From CALMFT01 sp035333525 (lineage in GTDB: Bacteria > Patescibacteriota > Gracilibacteria > Absconditabacterales > Absconditicoccaceae): a stretch of 22,423 bases of DNA. The notes beneath the pieces were generated by a model. It was given only the letters and a program-made list of their open reading frames with translations. It was not told where the DNA came from and made no database searches. Of the stretch, positions 16,808 through 22,423 are shown piece by piece. Location of the stretch: the NCBI GenBank assembly GCA_035333525.1, contig DAOQQF010000015.1, positions 1 through 22,423 of the forward strand. Direction: 5' to 3'. The first letter of the stretch is position 1, and every line of letters starts with the position of its first letter. Position numbers and translations under genes: made by a program.

Positions 16808-18223
16808 ATGCATTCTCGTCTTATCTCTTTTTATAAGTCACTAGCAACCAAAACAATAATGCAACGAATCGAGTTGTTTATTAGTATATTTATTTTTGGT
16901 CTGATTATCCATTTTATATGAATAACGTTTTTACAATTTGTCGTTTGAATCAAAGCACCTTTTATAACACTTATTAGTCTTTGGAAAGAGATAGTGATAC
17001 TATTATTGATGGGATTGATTATATGGATCAACGTCAAACGCTATGGAGTAGCCTGATGGTTAGATAGAATAACAAATGATATATACTTCAAGCGATTATG
17101 TATAGGAGTATGATGACTTATAGTTATAACCTTGATAAGTTCTTTGATTAATGGTTCGTTTGGTGGTCATTATATAGTTGCAGCAAGATACAATTTTATC
17201 CCCTTTATTGTGTTGATTATCTGATATCAGGTTGCTCAGTTTATCTCTCATTGATGGATTAAGTGAATAACTCATACGTATATCTTACTTATAAGATGGG
17301 TTATTGGATTGAGTATTATACGATATTTTATTCTCTCTACCTTGCCAGGAGCTCTCAAAATAGTTGGATATGATAGACATGTATATGAAGGGAAAATTGG
17401 TGAAAGACCTCCAGCAGTGTATTATGCGGCACTTGATCATGGAGCACCTCGTAATCAATTTATATGGGAGAGACCTATTTATTTTGGGTTTTATCTCATT
17501 GCATTTTGGCCTTTGTTTTTTCTCCTTTATGTAAGAAAAGCCCCCAAAACAGAGGCGATTTTCTATGGATCACTCTATATGATAGCTGTATTTACTACTT
17601 TTTCAAGATCGGCTTGGTGAGTATGGCTTATACTAACAGTTATTATGGGTCTTTTGATTTATGGTAGATCATCACTCAAGTATCTCAACTATTTACTTAT
17701 TCCAATCCTGATATGATGAGCATTAGTAGGAAGATATTTTTATTATGAATTATTTGGTCCAGGGAGAAATTTTAGTAATACCTGACATATCAATGCCTTC
17801 TTCAAAGCTCGAGAACTCCTTCAGTCGCATTGGTTATGGTGAGTATGAGCTTGATCAGCAGGACCAGCGAGTCATCAATTGGGTATAGGATTTAATCCTG
17901 AGAATCAATATTTGCAAATATGGTTAGAATATGGGATATTCTGATTGATAATATGGTTGATATTGGTGGGATTTCTAACAATCAGTGGTGGAATGAAACG
18001 TTGATGGAATCATATCACATCATATTGGGCAAATACATATATAGATAAACGAGACAATCATAGATTGGTCCTCCTTTCATGTAATCTTGGGTTGTTTGGT
18101 CTTGCACTATGTGGTCTTGTTCTGCATTCATGGGCAGACAAAATGGTGATACGACCTCTTATGATGATCTATGGATTATGGCTTGGAACAAAGAAAGATA
18201 AGGAACCTGGGGGAAATAAGTAA
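16808..18223 (+). CDS. O-antigen ligase / polymerase-like membrane protein
   Basis: 471-aa protein with about ten to twelve hydrophobic segments (for example around 21-45, 57-78, 105-125, 135-155) and a larger extracytoplasmic loop near 310-375. The loop ends in GIGFNPENQYLQIW followed by LEYGIFGLIIW (about 359-383), the Wzy_C signature of O-antigen ligases and polymerases (N-P-x-N-x-Y-L-x-x-x-x-E-x-G). Such proteins join or polymerise lipid-linked glycans at the outer face of the inner membrane. A CPR cell probably lacks LPS, so glycan polymerase, S-layer glycan or protein O-glycosylation roles are alternatives. Many TGA=Gly codons, several paired. Its last codons (EPGGNK, stop) lie inside a dispersed repeat. 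It ends the envelope block that starts at 14176. Confidence 0.85.
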
Positions 18224-18253
18224 TATAAAACGAAGTTTTATGATTACGACATG
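18204..18253 (+). repeat. Dispersed repeat, copy 2, covering a stop codon
   Basis: Runs from AACCTGGGGGAAATAAG through TAATATAAAACGAAG to TTTTATGATTACGACATG. It resembles 6081-6127 over most of its length and shares GGAACCT...GGGAAATAAGTAATA with 22370-22393. It supplies the final codons and TAA of the ligase-like gene. ATAAAAC/GTTTTAT can form a 7-bp hairpin. Confidence 0.65.
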
Positions 18254-18394
18254 GAAAAAGTCCCGAAGTCTCGGGATAAAATTTCTCGGGAAGCTCGTCA
18301 TATGCGGATTTTACAAGATCAAAGGATTTACTATTATAGGTAGTTTTTCATTAAGTAAGAGTTTTCCCCAGCTTCCATAAGTAATGTCTTGCTA
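18254..18394. other. Convergent intergenic spacer with inverted repeats
   Basis: TCCCGA (18261-18266) can pair with TCGGGA at 18271-18276 or at 18286-18291, giving two alternative hairpins between two converging genes. A 46-codon ORF (18240-18380, plus) is open but lacks coding features. Probably a bidirectional transcription-end region. Confidence 0.4.
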
Positions 18395-19363
18395 TTATCC
18401 AAGTTCCAAAAGTTCTAACTCATTATCATGGGTATGGTTATTGATGTGATCAAATAATCATCACCTGTGAGGAGAAGAAACTACCCCAAGTTTTGCTAAT
18501 TGTTCAGTGTTTCAGATTATATAAAGATATCATAAATATCGGAATACTCTAAAATATCACTCGATGAGTGTATTGATATAAGCCAAAAATAACACCAATC
18601 AAAAAAAGATCGTATAGACAACAACATCAGCAACCGTTCATACAACTCATAATAGTTGAAGTAAAACAATTACTGCGACTGGTATACCAATAATAAAAAG
18701 CACATTAAATAGTGCTCTCACTCCAAACAACAAACTAATACCAACAAGCTTTGAAGTTGTACTAAATGATTCAAAACTCAATGTAAAAGATTTTTTGATA
18801 GCATCAAAAACTCCTATTTTTTCAACAATAATAATGGTTTTGGTAAACTGAAAAAAAAGAGTAACAAGGGATACAATAAGAAATCGTAAAACCATCAATA
18901 TGGTAACCAGTCCATTGTTTATTTGATAGACAAAAAGTTTACTGAGAATATTGATAAAAACAATGATGTTAAACATGAACACCATTCATTCAAATTTAGC
19001 GATATGATGAAATTGAGTAAAACCAAAAGATAAAGAGTTGCTCAATCTATGATTGTGATGTAAGTAATGTACAATGGCACACTCTCCTATTGGCCCAAAA
19101 ACAAAGTATCAGAAAAATAAAAAAAGACCAATAAGTAGCACTGCTCAGGTGATATGATCAAATGAAAAGAGATTAAAGATATAATGTATTACCTCATTAC
19201 TTGTATTAAGGTTAAATTCATTTTCAATATAAAAATAAGCATTATAAATGAGTACAACTACAAAGATGAGACTATGAGCAAAAAGTGTAAATAGCGTTAG
19301 TTTAGTGAGTTTGCTATTATTGATAAGCTGAAGATATGAATGAATCAGTATTTTACGAATCAT
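18395..19363 (-). CDS. Polytopic membrane protein of unknown function
   Basis: The 322-aa product has about six hydrophobic segments: 26-47 (LFAHSLIFVVVLIYNAYFY region), 73-92, 124-142, 149-172, 198-235 and 243-265. A short cytoplasmic-type loop FTKTIIIVEKIGVFDAIKKSF lies after the fourth, resembling bacterial integral proteins annotated as 'glycerophosphoryl diester phosphodiesterase membrane domain' or DUF975-like (pattern ...vlvvEgkgv.eAlkrSfel...). That resemblance is weak. The C-terminus is soluble and His/Asn-rich. Eleven or so TGA=Gly codons. It lies downstream of a candidate structured RNA and has its own promoter-like TTGATT, 17 nt, TATTAT, 9 nt before the ATG. Confidence 0.75.
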
Positions 19364-19399
19364 ACCTACTATATAATAATGTTGATAGAAAGTTCAATC

Positions 19400-19541
19400 A
19401 AAAAAACCTCTTTTACGTGGTGCCGTAGTATAAAACCTGTAAGAACAATAATGGAGTATTGTTTGTCGCATACACGACAATATTATCCAACTCCTTGAAC
19501 AAGGTATCAGATTGTACGGGAGGCTCACCAAAAAAGAAGCC
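19400..19541 (-). ncRNA. Candidate 6S-like structured RNA
   Basis: A minus-strand transcript of about 142 nt would start near 19541 after a good promoter and end in seven Us (19400-19406). Its ends pair: CUUCUUUU with AAAAGAGG, then UGGUG with CACCA, then CCGUA with UACGG. A large open bubble follows, then an apical arm closed by GGAGU/ACUCC and UUGUCG/CGACAA. A closing stem, central bubble and terminal stem is the architecture of 6S RNA, which mimics an open promoter and binds sigma-70 polymerase. Size is a little below the usual 160-200 nt. Identification is by hand folding only. A 71-codon ORF on the opposite strand is less convincing. Confidence 0.45.
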
Positions 19542-19546
19542 CTTAT

Positions 19547-19575
19547 AGTATACGATTTAAACACTATTGATCCAA
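19547..19575 (-). promoter_or_regulatory. Sigma-70 promoter of the candidate ncRNA
   Basis: On the minus strand TTGGAT (19570-19575), exactly 17 nt, then TATACT (19547-19552). Transcription would start about 6-7 nt downstream, near 19540-19541, right where the folded RNA begins. It does not precede a start codon closely, which favours an RNA gene. Confidence 0.6.
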
Positions 19576-19578
19576 TGC

Positions 19579-19618
19579 AAGTAATACCAATTAAGTATTA
19601 AAAGAATCAGGTTCCTTA
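19579..19618. repeat. Dispersed repeat, copy 4, abutting the alr stop
   Basis: AAGTAATACCAATTAAGTAT at 19579-19598, extended to 19606, matches 22385-22412 at 25 of 28 positions. It then reads GGTTCCTTA, the complement of the TAAGGAACC seen at the ligase-like gene end, so the alr stop codon (19616-19618) is its last part. The core AATACcAATTaAGTATT is an imperfect palindrome. Confidence 0.6.
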
Positions 19619-20800
19619 GATAATTACTCTTTTGATCATCGGATCTCGATGTATCATCTCATACACGATTTTTCCTCAGACATAAAAATAATGGTACATA
19701 GTATTTGATTGATTCAAGTCAGATGAAATAATATGAACTTGATTCCCAATTGCAAGTCAATTTCATCATCAAGGTTCTCATCCATATAATGTACTATAAT
19801 TCATACTAATTCTACCTACTAAAGGATATAATTTGGATCAAATTCATGCCTCCCATCATATGCTAGATAACTGCCTATCCAATCATTCCTTGTATCCAAA
19901 AGGAAAGGTGGCTATTAGTGATTTATGTTCTGCTGTCCATGTACTACCATATCATACTGTACCACCTGTATCAATAATTTGGATAGCGGTGATAGTACTA
20001 TAAACATCCATAGCAGGTTGTAACATAGATCACAGAGGACTAAACGATGATTGAGATCATAAATACATCGGATCATAACCATATAAACCAAGTCATAATC
20101 TTCCGGCGGTACATTCTCATACCGTATCAGTATTGTTTATCATACCGGCAGATGCTTCAAGATGAATATATAGTGGCTCGTATCAAGCATTTCTGACTAT
20201 CTGTAATCACTCATAAAAACGATTCACTTGTATCTGATTGAGCTTATTTCATGGATCGTCAGCACACGCAAGATGTGACATATAACCTGTTACTTTTACA
20301 TTAGGATACGATTTGATACAATCCAAAAGAGTATGTAAGTGTTCGATCTGGACTCCTTCCCTATTCATACCCGTATTCACAAAAATATGGATAGATATCT
20401 CTTGATGAGTAGATAATAATCAAAGTATCTTTATTGTCTCCAATGTTCGTACCGCAAGATGTGTTCTTTTATAATCAAAAAGACGATAGTTTTCTCATCG
20501 TGTTTCTCATAACATCAGAATTTTTTTATTGGTATAGGTATTGATAATCTGATACTCCGGATAGCTATCAACAGCAATCATATAACACAAAGGAATTAAT
20601 TGCAAGATAGTAGCTATTTGTTTGATGCCATGACCATATCCATTTGATTTAACTACTGGTATGATAATATAGTCAGGTTTGTGATGTTGAAACACTTTGA
20701 AATTATGTTCAATCGCTTGTCTTTTTATAGTAATAGTATTTAATGATTGATAAGAAGACTTTTTATTAAAAAAATGTTTGATTGTATGATAAAAATCCAT
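19616..20800 (-). CDS. alr: Alanine racemase
   Basis: PLP enzyme that converts L-alanine to D-alanine for peptidoglycan. The 394-aa product has PVVKSNGYGHG with the PLP Lys at 51, FVNTGMNREGV, YMSHLACADDP, GRLGLGLYGYDP, the catalytic Tyr in GGTVGYGSTW, FPFGYKEGLDR, and VGRISMNYSTL. The last motif is normally R-I-S-M-D; here Asp is Asn. Fold-type III barrel about 25-260, beta domain after. Around twenty TGA=Gly codons, including a TGA-TGA-TGA run. ATG 20800 is 35 bp from the divergent lipoprotein start, with a palindrome between. Its presence suggests the cell makes a D-alanine-containing wall despite its probably reduced genome. Confidence 0.95.
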
Positions 20801-20822
20801 TGTAATTCATACTAAAAAAATA

Positions 20823-20837
20823 ATACCATCATGGTAT
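20823..20837. promoter_or_regulatory. 15-bp palindrome between divergent genes
   Basis: ATACCAT-C-ATGGTAT is perfect around one central base. It lies in the 35-bp gap between alr (minus) and the lipoprotein gene (plus) and overlaps the start codon of the latter, so a bound protein could block both genes. Function inferred from position. Confidence 0.4.
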
Positions 20838-21393
20838 GAAACTTTCTGATAATTTCAACTCTTTGTGAACCGATAGCAAAAAGCTCTTACAGACTGCCAG
20901 TTTTGTTTCATTTCTTTTTTTGAGTTCCTGTTCACATCATATCAGAGAAACACTAGATAATATAAACAATCTGCAAACATTAACTACCCATAGTGTATGG
21001 GAGCAACTTCCAGATACGTTACAGGAACTTGGTAGTGACTTGCTTCATTCTGTACTTAATAAAGACAATCATGTATTTCAAGAACATGAGTGAGTTACTA
21101 TCAATGAGGTCTTATTTATTGATAGTTACTCTGATCATGAATGATTCAAAGCTCGTATAGCACTATGGTGAGATGATCATATAGCTCAAATGATACTAGA
21201 TCTCAAACTAGATCCCTCTACTGGTGCCATATGGTATCATATTATAGACAATGAGAATACACTTACTCATAACGACATCATTAGCTGATATGGATTACTC
21301 TTTCAACAACTTGGTATACTAGTCCATAAGAGATGAATACGTATAGAATTAGATCAAACCAACAAAAAATGAAAAAAACTCTATAGAATATAA
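20836..21393 (+). CDS. Putative lipoprotein, 185 aa
   Basis: Not recognised beyond its export signal. The N-terminus has a charged region (KK at 15-16), a hydrophobic core (ASFVSFLFL, 21-29) and a lipobox LSSC with Cys 32, so signal peptidase II cleavage and lipidation are likely, leaving the mature part anchored outside the cytoplasmic membrane. The mature domain has a helical start (TLDNINNLQTLTTHSVWEQL) and then a strand-rich part (ITINEVLFIDSYSDHEG-type, RIALWGDDHIAQMILDLKL, IRIELDQ). It ends KKGKKLYRI. ATG 20836 is used; another ATG at 20831 is out of frame. It converges with the alaS fragment, 7 nt apart. Confidence 0.75.
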
Positions 21394-21400
21394 TAATTTT

Positions 21401-22396
21401 CTATACTATTTTTCATTGACATAATGTATCACTTCCTCATCATGTCCAGCCTTTTGCTTGCATGAGTTTTTTTGCGTCCCCAAAGGGAGAATAGATAACA
21501 AAGGAATTCCCTACAAGAATAGTACAATCATAATCCAGTTGGTTTGATTTGAAATAGATTTGAATATCCTTGGGAGAGATAATCAATGGATCAAATGAAA
21601 CAGTTCAGGTACTTATCTTTAATTGTTGATCAATCATAGTATGTTTGAAAGATTCAATGAGCGATAGATTGACCTGATGATCTGATACCATCTTACTGAG
21701 TTTTTCTTCAATTTGTCAGACAGAACAATCCAAAAGAGTCCCAATACGATCAAGCAATCATCACTGTTCGTGATTGTATTCTACAACTTTTGGTCATGTT
21801 AGTGCAGTGATTCTTTTGATGCCACTTGCAACCGCTTGTTGTCAGATTATAATAAATGCTCCTATATCTTTGGTATGAGAAACATGAGTTCATCCACACA
21901 ACTCAAATGAATAATTATCATGAAGTATTTGACCCTGATCATCAAGTTTACTTATTTTTACCGTTCTTACTATGTTTCCATATTTATCCTCAAAAAATGC
22001 CTTAGCTCACAAACTTGTTGCTTGATCAAATGACATTTCTTGGATAATTACTGGTGATGAATGTTTAATGATATTGTTAATAGTGTTTTCAATATGAGTT
22101 ATTTCCATCTTATCCAGCAATCTATCAGCATAAAAATCAAATCTAAGATAATCAGAATCCACCAATGAACCAGCCTGTTTAGTCTGGGGGAAAAGAGTAG
22201 CAAGTTCGGTATGAAGAAGATGAGTAGCTGTGTGAGCTCTCATTTTTGCATATCTTTGAGATTGATTGATGATAAGTTCCATAGAGTTTTTTGTAAAAAA
22301 GATGAATATATCATCAGTAACTATTTTCAGCAATCTTTCAACCCTATTAAGATCTTCCAAGATAGTATAGGAACCTTGGGAAATAAGTAATACCAA
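21401..22396 (-). CDS. alaS: Alanyl-tRNA synthetase editing and C-Ala domains, 5' truncated
   Basis: The 331-residue frame carries the Ala-tRNA editing site, HTATH (55-59) and CGGTH (C167, H171), the four zinc ligands that hydrolyse Ser/Gly-tRNA(Ala). Also present are AGSLVDSDYLRFDF, ASGIKRITALTG, and a C-terminal C-Ala part ending GGGSDTLCQGKIV. The aminoacylation and tRNA-binding domains (about 450 residues in full-length AlaRS) are missing: the frame is closed by TAA at 22397-22399, and the first nine codons lie inside a dispersed repeat. No ATG and no ribosome site precede it (only TTG 22396). It is either an alaS broken by the repeat or an assembly join, or less likely a free-standing AlaX-type editing protein. 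The second Gly of CGGTH is TGA. Confidence 0.8.
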
Positions 22397-22412
22397 TTAC
22401 GTATCAAAAGAG
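22370..22412 (+). repeat. Dispersed repeat, copy 3, at the alaS break
   Basis: Reads GGAACCTTGGGAAATAAG then TAATACCAATTACGTATC. The first half matches the ligase-gene copy at 18202-18225 and the second half matches the alr copy at 19579-19606. It coincides exactly with the point where AlaRS similarity stops. Confidence 0.65.
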
Positions 22413-22423
22413 AACTATTATTT

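Noticed and set aside
18240..18380. 46-codon ORF after the ligase-like gene
   Set aside because: Its start lies in the dispersed repeat and its codons contain the TCCCGA/TCGGGA inverted repeats; no protein features.
19379..19594. 71-codon plus-strand ORF (starts MLIESSIKKTSFTW)
   Set aside because: It lies antisense to the folded RNA candidate, has no recognisable family or promoter on that strand, and its open frame is partly explained by TGA not being a stop. Kept as an alternative only.

Overview
The window is AT-rich. Nearly every gene on either strand reads through only if TGA is translated, and these TGA codons fall on invariant glycines: G-IDRGE in Cas12a, the second Gly of CGGTH in AlaRS, EG-FG in a glycosyltransferase, ENTAG in endonuclease IV. 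This is genetic code 25 (UGA = Gly), so the organism is very probably a candidate-phyla-radiation bacterium of the Absconditabacteria (SR1) or Gracilibacteria (BD1-5). All coordinates below assume that code, and stops are only TAA/TAG.

Layout. 1-4638 is a type V-A CRISPR-Cas locus: the 3' part of cas12a (5' end outside the window), a 31-codon relic of a second cas12a start, cas4, cas1, cas2, a leader, and an array of 36-nt repeats with 26-31-nt spacers. The array is interrupted after its first repeat by a 100-N scaffold gap flanked by identical 55-nt sequences, which is probably an assembly-graph overlap. 4639-7400 holds an uncharacterised minus-strand gene with a possible -1 frameshift at its start, an intergenic region rich in palindromes, a DUF134-type DNA-binding protein and a hypothetical gene. 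7515-7588 is an initiator tRNA.

7611-10647 (minus) carries a DUF1704-like HExxxH metallopeptidase, a possible isoprenoid-synthase-like protein and endonuclease IV. 10795-14011 has an unknown plus-strand gene, then sufB and a divergent sigma-70 factor on the minus strand. 14176-18223 (plus) is an envelope block: family-4-type glycosyltransferase, DedA membrane protein, an unknown protein, and an O-antigen-ligase-like polytopic protein. 18395-22396 contains a polytopic membrane protein, a probable structured RNA with 6S-like architecture, alanine racemase, a lipoprotein, and the editing/C-Ala half of alanyl-tRNA synthetase, whose 5' end is cut by a dispersed repeat.

The best leads for new biology are the Cas12a with two CxxC pairs beside a cas12a relic, the candidate 6S-like RNA, the dispersed repeat that marks gene ends, and the very short or absent 5' leaders on several genes. 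No wholly unprecedented multi-gene system is evident.
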